The notes below the pieces were generated by a model. It did no database searches. It saw only the letters and a program-made list of their open reading frames with translations, and was not told the origin of the DNA. This document shows positions 16,997 through 26,474 of a stretch of 64,000 nt of DNA, one piece after another. This DNA is from D2472 sp964275585 (GTDB lineage Bacteria > Pseudomonadota > Gammaproteobacteria > Magnimaribacterales > D2472). The position numbers were made by a program, and so were the translations under genes. Every line of letters begins with the position of its first letter. Position 1 is the first letter of the stretch. The stretch spans positions 189,595-253,594 of the forward strand of contig CAXYCJ010000006.1 of NCBI GenBank assembly GCA_964275585.1, written 5' to 3'.

Positions 16997-18661
16997 ATGA
17001 AAATAGATATACAAGCTTACAAATCGATAAGACTGCATTTGGCTATTTTGTTGCTGGGATCTGCAATTCTTATTACTGGATGTTCTGAATCATTGAGCGA
17101 TACAACCGATGGGCGATTAAGGTATTGGATATCTACACTAGCATCAGATGAGTTCGAGGGCAGGGCACCTGGTACTCCCGGCGGTCAATTAACTAAAAAT
17201 TTTATCTCTCAAACATTCCAGGATCTTGATCTTGAGCCAATTAAAAAAAATTATTTTTTAGATGTGCCTACCACTGAAATAACTTTAAAGGACTCTTCTT
17301 ACTTAACCCTTTCATTCAGAGGTAACGATCGAAAAATGAAGACAGGTGAGGAGGTGGTATTCTGGACAAAGCAAGCCAGAGACTATCGAAAGATTAGAGA
17401 TAGTGAAGTTGTTTTTGTTGGTTATGGAATTGTTGCTCCTGAGTATAATTGGAACGACTATAAAGGCATTGATGTAAAAGGTAAAACAGTTGTCATATTG
17501 GTCAACGACCCGGGTTTTGCAACTGGAAAGCTTAGATTATTCAATGGTAGATCAATGACTTACTATGGAAGATGGACCTATAAATTTGAAGAGGCTGCCA
17601 GACAAGGTGCTGCTGCTGCAATCATAGTTCATGAAGAAGAACCTGCAGCCTATCCCTGGAGTGTTGTTGAAAATAGCTGGCAAGGACCACAATTAGACCT
17701 GCAGCGTGATGATCTTGGCGCAGACAGGGTTATTTTAGAAGGTTGGATAAGGCATGACGTCCTCAATGATGAGCTGAGATTTGCAGGGTTTACTTATGAG
17801 TACCTTAAAGAGATTGCTTTAGATAAAACATTCTATGCATTTCCTTTCAGCGGATTAACTATGAGCAGCGAGATATTCAATGATGTTAGGTACCTGCAGT
17901 CTCACAATATTGCTGCAATAAAGAAGGGAACTGTTAAGCCAGAAGAATATATTCTATTTATGGCTCACTGGGATCACTTAGGCATTCTTGACAATACTGA
18001 GCCTGGCGAGGATTCCATAGTGAATGGGGCAGTTGATAATGCTACAGGCGTTGCTTCAATTTTTGAATTTGCTAAAAGATATTCAGACATTGAAACAGAA
18101 AGATCTATTATTTTTCTAACTGTAACCCTTGAAGAATCAGGGCTTCTTGGTTCAGAGTATTTTGCAAAATACCCACCAATTGATCTTTCTAACGTTGTGG
18201 CAGGATTTAATTTTGATGGGATTATGCCGACCGGCCTAACCAATGACATGGTTGTTGTAGGTTATGGAGCTTCTGAGCTTGAAGATTTGCTTGAAACTGA
18301 GCTCCAGAAAAATGGCCGTTATGTTAATCCGGATCCGAATCCTGAAAAAGGTTATTTTTATCGCTCTGATCACATTAGTCTGGCCAAAAGAGGTGTGCCT
18401 ATGTTGTATTCAGATGGAGGGTTTGATTTCGTGGTTGGTGGCAAAGAGGCAGGATTTGCTTTTGAAGAAAACTATCGATTGGATGCATATCATGGAGTTG
18501 CTGATGAGTATGATGAAGCATGGAATTTGGAAGGCTTAAATCAATCAATAGATGTAATTTTTAATATCAGTAATGAGTTAGCCAATAATTCACAGTGGCC
18601 TAATTGGTATGAAGGAAATGAATTTAAGTCAACTAGAGATGTTTCACGAGCTGGGAAGTAA
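16997..18661 (+). CDS. M28 family aminopeptidase lipoprotein with PA domain
   Basis: A 554-residue lipoprotein: the signal ends with LITGC (Cys29). A protease-associated insert occupies about residues 135-300 (VVFVGYGIVAPEYNWNDY, then GAAAAIIVHEE). The M28 zinc core shows AHWDHLG (about 322), GAVDNATGVA (about 346), TLEESGLLGS (about 377) and a final His in YHGVADEYDE (about 503); these supply the two-zinc site of bacterial aminopeptidases and glutaminyl-cyclase-like proteins. It should trim peptides on the outer-membrane or periplasmic face. It is divergent from the M16 peptidase, giving an exopeptidase/endopeptidase pair that could share a promoter region, and is 5 bases upstream of the flavin monooxygenase gene. 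Confidence 0.88.
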   Translation: MKIDIQAYKSIRLHLAILLLGSAILITGCSESLSDTTDGRLRYWISTLASDEFEGRAPGTPGGQLTKNFISQTFQDLDLEPIKKNYFLDVPTTEITLKDSSYLTLSFRGNDRKMKTGEEVVFWTKQARDYRKIRDSEVVFVGYGIVAPEYNWNDYKGIDVKGKTVVILVNDPGFATGKLRLFNGRSMTYYGRWTYKFEEAARQGAAAAIIVHEEEPAAYPWSVVENSWQGPQLDLQRDDLGADRVILEGWIRHDVLNDELRFAGFTYEYLKEIALDKTFYAFPFSGLTMSSEIFNDVRYLQSHNIAAIKKGTVKPEEYILFMAHWDHLGILDNTEPGEDSIVNGAVDNATGVASIFEFAKRYSDIETERSIIFLTVTLEESGLLGSEYFAKYPPIDLSNVVAGFNFDGIMPTGLTNDMVVVGYGASELEDLLETELQKNGRYVNPDPNPEKGYFYRSDHISLAKRGVPMLYSDGGFDFVVGGKEAGFAFEENYRLDAYHGVADEYDEAWNLEGLNQSIDVIFNISNELANNSQWPNWYEGNEFKSTRDVSRAGK

Positions 18662-18666
18662 ATTAT

Positions 18667-20115
18667 ATGCATAAGGATATTATTGTTGTCGGCGCCGGAA
18701 TATCTGGTATAGCGGCAGGTTATAATCTCCAGAAAAGTTGCCCCGACAAATCATTCGCAATTCTTGAAGGCAGGGAAGCGCTGGGTGGGACTTGGGACTT
18801 ATTTAAATACCCAGGTGTTCGTTCAGATTCTGACATGCATACCCTTGGTTTTAGGTTTAAACCCTGGATACATAAAAAATCAATTGCTGATGGCCCATCC
18901 ATACTTAAATACCTCCATGAGACAGTGGATGAATATAAACTGAGAGATAAAATTAGTTATAATCAAAAAGTTATTGCCTCTAACTGGTTATCGGATAAAT
19001 CAACATGGGAATTAATAGTTGAAGATAACGGTCAAGAGGTCACCATGACATGTAACTTCCTATTTTTATGTGGCGGCTATTACAGTTATGACAAACCTTA
19101 CATGCCTGACTTTCCTGGTCAGGATGAATTCATTGGAAGAATTATTCACCCTCAATTTTGGGATGAATCACTAGACTATGCAGATAAAAGAGTGGTTGTG
19201 ATTGGTAGCGGGGCTACTGCTGTTACTTTGGTACCAGCTATAGCTGAAACCGCAAAACAAGTAACAATGCTGCAACGCTCACCAAGCTATGTTGTGTCTG
19301 CCCCTGGAGAAGATTCTTGGAGCAAAGGGTTAAATAAAGTATTGCCTAATAAATTTACATATTTTTTGATTCGATGGAAGAATATTTTACGAACAAGCCT
19401 TGGATTTTACCTGTCTCGTAAATACCCAGAAAGAGTTAAAGAAAAGCTGATCAGTCTTGTGCGCGAAGAATTGGGAGAAGAGTTTGATGTGGAAAAACAT
19501 TTCACCCCATCATATAAACCATGGGATCAGAGAATGTGCCTTGTTCCCGATAGCGATCTTTTTAGCGCAATTAAGGATAATCGAGCAAATGTTGTAACAG
19601 ATACAATCAGTCGTTTTACCCCAACAGGAATCTTGCTTCAGTCTGGTGATCACGTGGAAGCAGATATTATTATTTCTGCCACAGGCATTGAACTTAATGC
19701 CTTAAATGATATTAATGTCTCTGTCGATGGCATAAAGGTAGAGGCTAATAACAAACTTTCATACAAGGGAATGATGTTAAGCGGAGTCCCTAATCTTGCT
19801 TTTTGTTTTGGTTATGTGAATGCCTCTTGGACCTTAAGAGCTGATCTAACCTGCGAGTATGTATGCAGACTTATTAATAGAATGGATAAACATGGTTTTG
19901 CTGCATGTGCTCCGCAGGAAGATCCTAATGCTTTGGTGGACGATGACTATATTGATTTTACATCAGGTTATGTCCAAAGAGCTTTGGATAGAATGCCCAA
20001 GCAGGGAAAAAAATCTCCGTGGCGCAATTATCAAAACTACCTATTAGATATCTTTTATGTAAGGCTTTTTTCTATCAAAGATTCAACTCTTCGTTTTTAT
20101 AATCCAAAAAACTAA
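18667..20115 (+). CDS. Flavin-containing monooxygenase, Baeyer-Villiger type
   Basis: A 482-residue FAD/NADPH monooxygenase. The N-terminus carries the FAD Rossmann motif GAGISGIA (8-15) and GGTWDLFKYPG (about 38-48). The fingerprint FIGRIIHPQFWD (about 150-161) matches FxGxxxHxxxW(P/D) of Baeyer-Villiger monooxygenases and relatives, and a second nucleotide motif GSGATAVT (about 180) binds NADPH. Such enzymes insert oxygen next to a ketone or oxidise heteroatoms; cyclic and steroid ketones are common substrates. It starts 5 bases after the peptidase gene. The C-terminal part lacks the extra domain of larger BVMOs. Substrate unknown. Confidence 0.85.
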   Translation: MHKDIIVVGAGISGIAAGYNLQKSCPDKSFAILEGREALGGTWDLFKYPGVRSDSDMHTLGFRFKPWIHKKSIADGPSILKYLHETVDEYKLRDKISYNQKVIASNWLSDKSTWELIVEDNGQEVTMTCNFLFLCGGYYSYDKPYMPDFPGQDEFIGRIIHPQFWDESLDYADKRVVVIGSGATAVTLVPAIAETAKQVTMLQRSPSYVVSAPGEDSWSKGLNKVLPNKFTYFLIRWKNILRTSLGFYLSRKYPERVKEKLISLVREELGEEFDVEKHFTPSYKPWDQRMCLVPDSDLFSAIKDNRANVVTDTISRFTPTGILLQSGDHVEADIIISATGIELNALNDINVSVDGIKVEANNKLSYKGMMLSGVPNLAFCFGYVNASWTLRADLTCEYVCRLINRMDKHGFAACAPQEDPNALVDDDYIDFTSGYVQRALDRMPKQGKKSPWRNYQNYLLDIFYVRLFSIKDSTLRFYNPKN

Positions 20116-20186
20116 ATGAGAGAATATTTAATCATTAGAAAACTTAGCCTAATTATTTCCTTGTCTCACTTGAGAAGGGTGCTTGC

Positions 20187-21653
20187 ATGATCGATAAAAA
20201 CTCTTTGCCATACTTTCATAGCCTGCAGGAAATTTTGGCAAGCGTTTCGAATGCAGTTGAAGAAAATGCAGACGCAACAATGCGTCTTGATCTTGCAAAG
20301 CGGTTGCTTGATCTGATGCTTGTTCAGAAAGTATTAGCACCATCTCTGCAGAAAAAGTGCATTGCAAAGCTACCTAATATATTGCCCGAAATTCAAGAGC
20401 TATTGTCAGTATCAAAAGCTAACGAAATACTCTTAGAAGAGTTACGTGTTATTTGTGAGCCTGAAGCTATGGTTAACTTTGACAGGTTTCTCGAGCTCAT
20501 GACACACGTTCAGCGAGAACTTTTAACTCAGAATACAGCGCGGTCACTAGTATTATGTAAGTCACTGCTCAGCATTGAAGCAGATTACTGTCTGCAACTT
20601 TCAACAGCCATTGAAACAGAAAACAATTTTATCCCAGTTATCAGCGACACCAGCGCAGCTCGTAACGCAAGGACATTTAACATAGAAGATATGCTCCATT
20701 TCATCCATGAGAGATTCCCACAAGAAACCGATGCTGTGATTACTGACACATCATTCATTGCAGGTGGGTATTCTAAATTTACGATGGACATTACTCTTAC
20801 TAACACCAAATCACTGCCTTCAAACATAATTCTACGCGGTGATGCAGATGGAGCGTTTGGCGGGATGTCCGTAGTTGATGAATACTCCTTGATTGGGAGT
20901 GTCTATGCCAGTGGCGTATGTGCACCTGAGCCACTTGCGCTCGACAGAAGCGATAAGGTATTTGGTTCTCCGTTTATCTTGATGGAAAAAATGCCCGGTG
21001 AGTGCTTGGGACATATGTACAATATTCCCGATCTGCGTTCTGTTCCCTTGGTAACAGACATTGCTGTAAAGCTTGCAGCAGTGCATCATATTCCTTTAAT
21101 AAAGTTGGGCGCTGAGACTAATGGAGCAAATTCCCTTTCGAGCGATAAGGCATTGGAGTGGATAACGGGTTCGGAGACTGCATGGAATGAATCAAATCTT
21201 CCATCAACAGTATTTGCCACAGCGTTCGAATGGTTACGGAGCCACGTTGACTTATATGATGATTCACCGCGTGCACTTGTTCATGGGGACTATGGCCTAA
21301 ACAATCTACTTATTGAGGGCGATCGCGTGACTGGCATCCTTGATTGGGAGCACGCACATATCGGTAATCCAGCCTACGACCTTGGTTATTTCCATCCAAT
21401 GGCAGCTGCTTTGGCATCCTGGCCTGTGTTTCTTGATGCCTATGCCAATACCGGTGTACATATGCCTGATGAGAAGCAAATTGACTACAGCATTCTCCTT
21501 GGAGCAACGCGGGTGGGTGTGATGCTTTGCCAGGTAATGAGTGCATTTATCAGCGATCAAGAAACTGGTATTGCTGCCACCACTGGGATTGCAGGTGATT
21601 ATTACGACGTGGCTGTACTGCGTATTTCAAATGCACTCGAGAAGGTTCTGTAA
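20187..21653 (+). CDS. APH-like phosphotransferase with N-terminal helical extension
   Basis: A 488-residue protein. The C-terminal two thirds is an aminoglycoside-phosphotransferase/choline-kinase-like fold with the Brenner motif HGDYGLNNLL (about 371) and the metal motif ILDWEHAHIGNPAYDLGY (about 389). The N-terminal 150 residues are helical and resemble the extra region found in ACAD10/11-type proteins and in actinobacterial homologues. In bacteria such kinases often accompany acyl-CoA dehydrogenases and hydroxyacid metabolism; aminoglycoside resistance is unlikely. Base composition is visibly higher in G+C than the neighbours (27 of 60 at 21001-21060). It lies 27 bases before the luciferase-like gene and probably shares its transcript. 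Confidence 0.75.
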   Translation: MIDKNSLPYFHSLQEILASVSNAVEENADATMRLDLAKRLLDLMLVQKVLAPSLQKKCIAKLPNILPEIQELLSVSKANEILLEELRVICEPEAMVNFDRFLELMTHVQRELLTQNTARSLVLCKSLLSIEADYCLQLSTAIETENNFIPVISDTSAARNARTFNIEDMLHFIHERFPQETDAVITDTSFIAGGYSKFTMDITLTNTKSLPSNIILRGDADGAFGGMSVVDEYSLIGSVYASGVCAPEPLALDRSDKVFGSPFILMEKMPGECLGHMYNIPDLRSVPLVTDIAVKLAAVHHIPLIKLGAETNGANSLSSDKALEWITGSETAWNESNLPSTVFATAFEWLRSHVDLYDDSPRALVHGDYGLNNLLIEGDRVTGILDWEHAHIGNPAYDLGYFHPMAAALASWPVFLDAYANTGVHMPDEKQIDYSILLGATRVGVMLCQVMSAFISDQETGIAATTGIAGDYYDVAVLRISNALEKVL

Positions 21654-21680
21654 AATGATATTTTTGATGAGTATATCTTA

Positions 21681-22745
21681 ATGAGTAAGAAGCTTACCTC
21701 TCAGCGCACAGGCGATAGCAGTAGGTTAGGTGCCTATTTACTGCCTGGTAGGATCAAGGACCCTCGTGACGCAATAATGCAGGCAGAGGCCGGTGAACGA
21801 ATTGGACTTGGGACCATGTGGTTAAGTGAACGCTGGGGAAATAAGGATATTGGTTCGATATGTGGCGCTGTAACTCAAGCAGCTCCATCTGCAAATATCG
21901 CGGCTGGCACTACCCACTTTCTAACAAGGCATCCAGCTGTCCTAGCATCAATGGCGATGACCTTACAGGCCTTATCTAAGAGTAAATTTATTCTTGGTAT
22001 AGGACGAGGTATTCCTCAAATGTTTCAGGCTATTGGGCTGCCCGCTGTTTCATTCGAGCACACCATAGACAGCATTAATATCCACCGGAAACTCTGTGGT
22101 GGAGAGAAAGTAAACTATTCTGGCATTCTGGGTAATTATTCAGACATGCAACTGCTTGACTTGCCTGATGTTTCACCACCCCCGGTTATTCTTGGCGCAG
22201 TTGGTCCAAAGGCACTTCAGCTTGCTGGAACACATTTCGATGGAGTGATACTACATCCTTTTTTAACACCTGAGGGAGTTTCTCGATGCCGGACCATTGC
22301 TAGAGATGCAGCTAGAAATGCTGGTCGTGATCCAAATTCTATTCGTACCTATGCGACAGTTGTACTTTCAGCAGATTTGCCTAGCGATGAAGAGGAAAGG
22401 GTTGTTGGCAGTCGAGCCGTCACTTACTTTCAGAGTCGCAGCATTGCTAAAATGCTCGTGGAGTTTAATTCTTGGGATAAAACCATCCTTCCAAAACTTT
22501 GGTCACACCCTATTTTTGAGGGAGTGAAAGCTAGTGCAGACCAGGCTTTCACGCTTGAAGAATTAGTTGAAGTGAGCCGTGTATTGCCGCCTGCATGGTT
22601 AGAATCTGCTACAGCGGTAGGCAGCAAGGAGAAATGTGCAATGCGACTAGGGGAGTATCTTGCGGCAGGTGCTGACGATATAATTATTCATGGAAGTACC
22701 CCTGAGAAGCTTGGTCCAACTCTTAAAGCATTCACTAATAATTAA
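21681..22745 (+). CDS. Luciferase-like monooxygenase-fold oxidoreductase, probably F420-dependent
   Basis: A 354-residue TIM-barrel protein of the luciferase-like flavin family. The N-terminal LGAYLLPGRI, the GLGTMWLSERWGNKDIG segment (about 44-60), the LGIGRG stretch (about 106) and VILGAVGPKALQLAG (about 168-182) are typical, and the pattern recalls the 'MSMEG_2249 family' of probable F420-dependent oxidoreductases (recalled, not searched). F420 rather than FMN use is inferred from this and from the F420 biosynthesis operon 27 kb away. The substrate is unknown. Base composition is richer in G+C (29 of 60 at 22561-22620) than flanking DNA. About 100 bases without a recognisable gene follow. 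Confidence 0.75.
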   Translation: MSKKLTSQRTGDSSRLGAYLLPGRIKDPRDAIMQAEAGERIGLGTMWLSERWGNKDIGSICGAVTQAAPSANIAAGTTHFLTRHPAVLASMAMTLQALSKSKFILGIGRGIPQMFQAIGLPAVSFEHTIDSINIHRKLCGGEKVNYSGILGNYSDMQLLDLPDVSPPPVILGAVGPKALQLAGTHFDGVILHPFLTPEGVSRCRTIARDAARNAGRDPNSIRTYATVVLSADLPSDEEERVVGSRAVTYFQSRSIAKMLVEFNSWDKTILPKLWSHPIFEGVKASADQAFTLEELVEVSRVLPPAWLESATAVGSKEKCAMRLGEYLAAGADDIIIHGSTPEKLGPTLKAFTNN

Positions 22746-22846
22746 GGATTAGCAGTCAGTCAAAGGCTGAGACTACATAAATACTAAGCTGGTGAATTAG
22801 CCTTGATGAATTCTTGCAAGGACCTGCTTCGATGTAAAATATTAAA

Positions 22847-23101
22847 ATGAAAATTAGATACCTTATCCCATTGATTTTATGGACGCTTGGTCTTGTAAAT
22901 CTATTTCAATCGTTTGATGGGTTCTTATTCTATTTCTCAACATTCATTTTTTGGCTTTTATTAATTTCACATTTAATCGAGTGCATTATTCTTAGAAAAA
23001 GAATCCTAAGTTCAACTGATGCACCTACTAAAGCTTTTGCTATGACGTTCTTATTTGGAGTTATTTACCTTGTTTCAATTGAAGCAAAAGTTCAAGAGTA
23101 G
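22847..23101 (+). CDS. Small membrane protein, DUF1145-like
   Basis: An 84-residue protein with three hydrophobic segments: about residues 5-20, 25-44 and 65-80, with a positively charged linker (RKRILSS) between the second and third. The layout resembles the small DUF1145 (YhhL-like) membrane proteins, but the match is by general form only. The ATG follows a short A+T-rich gap after the G+C-richer pair. No neighbour gives a functional clue. It could also be an unrelated orphan. Confidence 0.5.
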   Translation: MKIRYLIPLILWTLGLVNLFQSFDGFLFYFSTFIFWLLLISHLIECIILRKRILSSTDAPTKAFAMTFLFGVIYLVSIEAKVQE

Positions 23102-23215
23102 CTTTTTATAGCTCTGACTTCTTATTGCCCAAGAGTTAATCCCCCTAATACAAGAAAAGACCTTCATTAAATTTCTACTAAAACTTCAGCTGATGCTTCA
23201 TCAGAGATTGGCGGA

Positions 23216-23440
23216 CTATCTTACTAGACGTTTTAAATATATTTGACTTGAGCTATCTAAAGATACTAATTCCCAACCCTCTTGGCCTAACTTATTTAAT
23301 TGAATTATAGACATTTCATATTTCCAATTTGCAGGCTCCTTGTGCTGCTCCTTGAAATTCTCTGTTTCCTCATTGGTGTATCCCATTGATGTAGAGTTGC
23401 CGTGATCAACAATTTTGTATTCCCATTTATTCATTTTCAT
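23216..23440 (-). CDS. DUF4177-like small protein
   Basis: A 74-residue soluble protein. It opens with NKWEYKIVDHG and ends with LNKLGQEGWELVSLDSSSQI followed by LKR, the pattern WEYK...LNxLGxEGWELV...LKR that defines DUF4177. The family is widespread and of unknown function. A middle segment of about 20 charged residues (TNEETENFKEQ) is longer than in most members. An AGGAG ribosome binding site is visible just upstream (CTCCT at 23441-23445 on the plus strand). It is the only gene between the small membrane protein and the tRNA. Confidence 0.65.
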   Translation of the reverse strand: MKMNKWEYKIVDHGNSTSMGYTNEETENFKEQHKEPANWKYEMSIIQLNKLGQEGWELVSLDSSSQIYLKRLVR

Positions 23441-23626
23441 CTCCTGCCAGGTGGCAATAAGATGCGTTCCTTCAGTATTATTACTTACTTCCGTCCCAAG
23501 AAAGGATGAACGATAACTTTATTTTAATCTAAAACTACATATAGATGTCAAGTTTGGAATGGTTCTAACGGTTCTCATATTCATCTTTTATAGTTTTACC
23601 TGAATCATTTTGAGCCTTATATGATA

Positions 23627-23703
23627 TGGCGCGCCCGGAGAGATTCGAACTCCCGACCCCTTGGTTCGTAGCCAAGTACTCTATCCAGCTGAGCTACGGG
23701 CGC
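23627..23703 (-). tRNA. tRNA-Arg, anticodon ACG
   Basis: Cloverleaf on the minus strand with acceptor stem starting GCGCCCG at 23703 and paired fully to CGGGCGC, anticodon stem CTTGG/CCAAG around loop CTACGAA (anticodon ACG), T-arm GTTCGAATC, and encoded CCA at 23629-23627. The A at anticodon position 34 would be converted to inosine by TadA to read CGU, CGC and CGA. It is identical to the tRNA at 342-418 except for that base and position 72. Total 77 nt. Confidence 0.95.
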
Positions 23704-23716
23704 ATAATTCAATGCC

Positions 23717-23722
23717 ATTATA
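23717..23722 (-). promoter_or_regulatory. -10 element of the tRNA-Arg(ACG) promoter
   Basis: A perfect TATAAT on the minus strand ends 13 bases before the mature 5' end of the tRNA, which would give a short leader for RNase P. No good TTGACA-like -35 box is visible at the usual distance, so the assignment is tentative. Confidence 0.4.
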
Positions 23723-23812
23723 TGATTAATTAATTTCTTCTGCTTATCTAATTTAGACTCATTCTTACTTGCTTGTTAGCTAAGATTTGTGGGGAGGTTA
23801 GGAAGAAGAATA

Positions 23813-25012
23813 TTATCTTTGTATGAGAAGGGCAGTTCCGGCTCCAGCGGCTCCACTTGTCGCAACTATGCCAATCGCAAGGTCCTGTCTTTCCATTTCA
23901 TCTAACAGTGATGAAAGCATAATTGAGCCAGTTGCTCCCATTGGATGGCCTAGGGCAATGCACCCACCATTTATATTTAATTTATCTTCTGGAATTCCCA
24001 ATTCTCTTTGAGCTAAAATAATTGTTGACGCAAAGGCTTCATGAATTTCAAATAAATCAATATCATGGATTGTTAAATTATTCTTTATCAATAATTGTTT
24101 TGTTGCCTCTATGCAACCTGAAAGAACAAGCCATGGGTCAGTATTTACAACTGAGACTGCTTTAATTATTCCTCGGGATTCATAATCACTAGATGCAGAT
24201 GAGTTTGAACTAGATAAAAGAGTAATCGATGCAGCGTCTGCCATTGCAGGAGAATTTCCAGCCGTATGTATATGTGATATCTCTGATAATTGTGGAAAGC
24301 ATTTTAATTGAAGGTCATCCACACCATTTTTACCTAGCTCTTTAAAACTTGGATTTAAAGAGGTTAAATTTTCAATGGTTGTTTCAGCTCTGATGCATTC
24401 ATCCTCGGCGCATACAAAATCTTTTTGAGGGTTAAAGACTGGAATAATTGATTTAAAGCGCCCATTTGTTTGAGCATATGCTGCTTTTTGTTGACTACTA
24501 AATGCTTGAGTATCTGCATCTAACCTACTAATTTTATTAACAGAGCCAATCAAATCTGCTCCACTTCCCATCATAAATATTCTTGATTTTATAGCGATAT
24601 TTACATCAGTCCATATTGCAGCTTTATCCGATAACATTGGCACCCTTGACATCATCTCTATACCTCCAGCCATAATTATATTGTTTTGACCGGATGCAAT
24701 TTTTAAATAGCCTATATTGATTGCATCTAAGCTAGAAGAGCAAAATCTATTGATTGTAAGTCCAGAAACATGATCTGGGTATTGAGAATAAAGTGCTGAA
24801 GATTTAGCAATGTTTCCTGCTTGTTCTCCATATTGTGTAACGCACCCTAAAATTACTTCATCTAGGCTCTCTGGATCAAGGATTTGATTTGCTGAGTAAA
24901 ATTTATATAAAGTATCTAAAAGTTCAAATGGACTTAAGTCATGCAAGCCGCCAGATTCTTTTGCCTTCGCTCTTGGAGTTCTGACTGACTCAAGTATATA
25001 AACAGGCTTCAA
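23813..25012 (-). CDS. Acetyl-CoA acetyltransferase (thiolase)
   Basis: A 399-residue thiolase. The nucleophilic cysteine is in NRFCSSSLDAI (about residue 89), IHEAFAST (about 345) and NINGGCIALGHPMGATG (about 373-389) carry the catalytic His and second Cys. It should cleave 3-ketoacyl-CoA or condense acetyl-CoA; with the neighbouring oxidative genes, degradation is more likely. A glycine-rich C-terminal GAAGAGTALLI is typical. It is the last gene of a minus-strand group after the carotenoid oxygenase (4-base gap) and nitronate monooxygenase. Confidence 0.9.
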   Translation of the reverse strand: MKPVYILESVRTPRAKAKESGGLHDLSPFELLDTLYKFYSANQILDPESLDEVILGCVTQYGEQAGNIAKSSALYSQYPDHVSGLTINRFCSSSLDAINIGYLKIASGQNNIIMAGGIEMMSRVPMLSDKAAIWTDVNIAIKSRIFMMGSGADLIGSVNKISRLDADTQAFSSQQKAAYAQTNGRFKSIIPVFNPQKDFVCAEDECIRAETTIENLTSLNPSFKELGKNGVDDLQLKCFPQLSEISHIHTAGNSPAMADAASITLLSSSNSSASSDYESRGIIKAVSVVNTDPWLVLSGCIEATKQLLIKNNLTIHDIDLFEIHEAFASTIILAQRELGIPEDKLNINGGCIALGHPMGATGSIMLSSLLDEMERQDLAIGIVATSGAAGAGTALLIQR

Positions 25013-25016
25013 TTTT

Positions 25017-26474
25017 TTAGCTCATTATTTCATTCATTTGAGCCCATGTTGCATGAGTGCCAGAGCAAATTTGCTGAGGAAGAGGCATAGAGCAAATAGG
25101 GCCGCTCACAATATCTTTAGCATCAAACAATAGACATGAGGAAGTCTTGCTGTTTACGTTAGTAATAATTGAAACTAAATATCCATCATCCTCATCTTGT
25201 GAATTTATTCTTGGTGCAAAACAAACCTCACTACCAAAAACACCTTTACCGAATTCATACGTTTCGCATTTTCCCGAAAGATGATCATGCTTTGTTAATC
25301 CGTCAAAAGTAAACCAACCCTTGGTGGGCATCATACTGTAAGTAAACCTATGCTTTTCAGATGCATATCTTTGGTTAATTGCACCGAATTCAAGAATTTT
25401 ATCGTCAAGAGATTCTTCAATAGTTTCTCCAGTTTTAAGATTAAATCTCCACTTGTGAAGCCTAGGTTTCAATAAGTGATTGTCTAAAAAGGCCATCATT
25501 CTTTCTAAACCTGGAGGAGCTCCTTCATAGTTTCCTGGTTCAGGGTTTTCTTGAAAATAACCTTCCATAATAATTTCATTGCCACTTTCATATGCATTAT
25601 TCCAATGAAGGCAGTAAGTGGGGTTTGCTTCAAACCATTTAATATCTTTTTCAGTGCCATATCTTGGAATAACTGCAAACCTTGAAGGAAGGTCATGAAG
25701 TTTAGTAGCATGAATTCCTCGCTTCAACATTTCCGAGTCCCAAAATAAAGGAAGGTCATTTAATATAGAATAATTTTCAGTAAAAGCCATGTCATGAGGC
25801 AGGCGAGGTCCAGGCAAAGGGATGGGAGTGTAGTGTTTTAAATTATCTTCCTGGTCCACAACACCGTAGTGCATATAGGGGGCTTGTTTTGAATAATTAA
25901 AAAACAACAACTCTCCGGTTTTCAGGTCAACTTTTGTGTGAGCAGAAATTCCATCAATTGGTGCCCAATCAACCTTCCCGGTTGGATCTAAAGTAATAGG
26001 ATCCATGCTATAGCCATTACCACATTGATAAAATGTTGTAAGCACCTTACCGTTATGGACCACAACATCAGTTGAGGAAGTATCTTTCAAGCAGCCTTGA
26101 GCTCCCCATCCAGGCAATTCAGAGGTACCAGGTCTCTCCATTAAACCAGCCCACTTAGACTTTTGAAATTTTTGCTCTACTTTAAAACCTTCAGTTTGAA
26201 TAAATCTATTTCTATAGTCTGCAGAACCATTCTGAAAGATTATAGAGTGAAGCATTCCGTCTCCATCAAATGGGTGGAATCTTCCAAGAGGTTCATGAAC
26301 CTGATTTTCAGTATTTCTTATGTAAACTCCCTCTAGATCTTTTGGTATTTCTCCAATTACATCTAAATTAGTTACATTAAATTCATCATAAAAAGTTTCC
26401 CAAGCACCTTGCATATACGGGTGATTTTTATTGGAGAGAGAAGAGTCAACCGTATTTACTTTTGTAATTTTCAT
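25017..26474 (-). CDS. Carotenoid oxygenase family (RPE65/CCD-like) protein
   Basis: A 485-residue seven-bladed-propeller dioxygenase. Four iron-binding His are visible in SAHTKVD (179), LPHDMAF (227), CLHWNNAYE (290) and SGTHATW (474), with GVYIRNTENQ and FHPFDGDGMLH near the N-terminus as in known carotenoid and stilbene cleavage enzymes. It would cut a C=C bond of a carotenoid, apocarotenoid or stilbene with O2. The ATG at 26474 is preferred because it overlaps the upstream stop as ATGA; an upstream ATG at 26492 would add six residues. Embedded between a nitronate monooxygenase and a thiolase, it probably belongs to a degradative operon. Lignostilbene dioxygenase is an alternative. Confidence 0.9.
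   Translation of the reverse strand: MKITKVNTVDSSLSNKNHPYMQGAWETFYDEFNVTNLDVIGEIPKDLEGVYIRNTENQVHEPLGRFHPFDGDGMLHSIIFQNGSADYRNRFIQTEGFKVEQKFQKSKWAGLMERPGTSELPGWGAQGCLKDTSSTDVVVHNGKVLTTFYQCGNGYSMDPITLDPTGKVDWAPIDGISAHTKVDLKTGELLFFNYSKQAPYMHYGVVDQEDNLKHYTPIPLPGPRLPHDMAFTENYSILNDLPLFWDSEMLKRGIHATKLHDLPSRFAVIPRYGTEKDIKWFEANPTYCLHWNNAYESGNEIIMEGYFQENPEPGNYEGAPPGLERMMAFLDNHLLKPRLHKWRFNLKTGETIEESLDDKILEFGAINQRYASEKHRFTYSMMPTKGWFTFDGLTKHDHLSGKCETYEFGKGVFGSEVCFAPRINSQDEDDGYLVSIITNVNSKTSSCLLFDAKDIVSGPICSMPLPQQICSGTHATWAQMNEIMS

Noticed and set aside
20187..21653. Aminoglycoside resistance gene
   Set aside because: The protein has the ACAD10/11-like N-terminal extension and metabolic neighbours; the same reasoning applies to the APH-like gene at 45794-46864.
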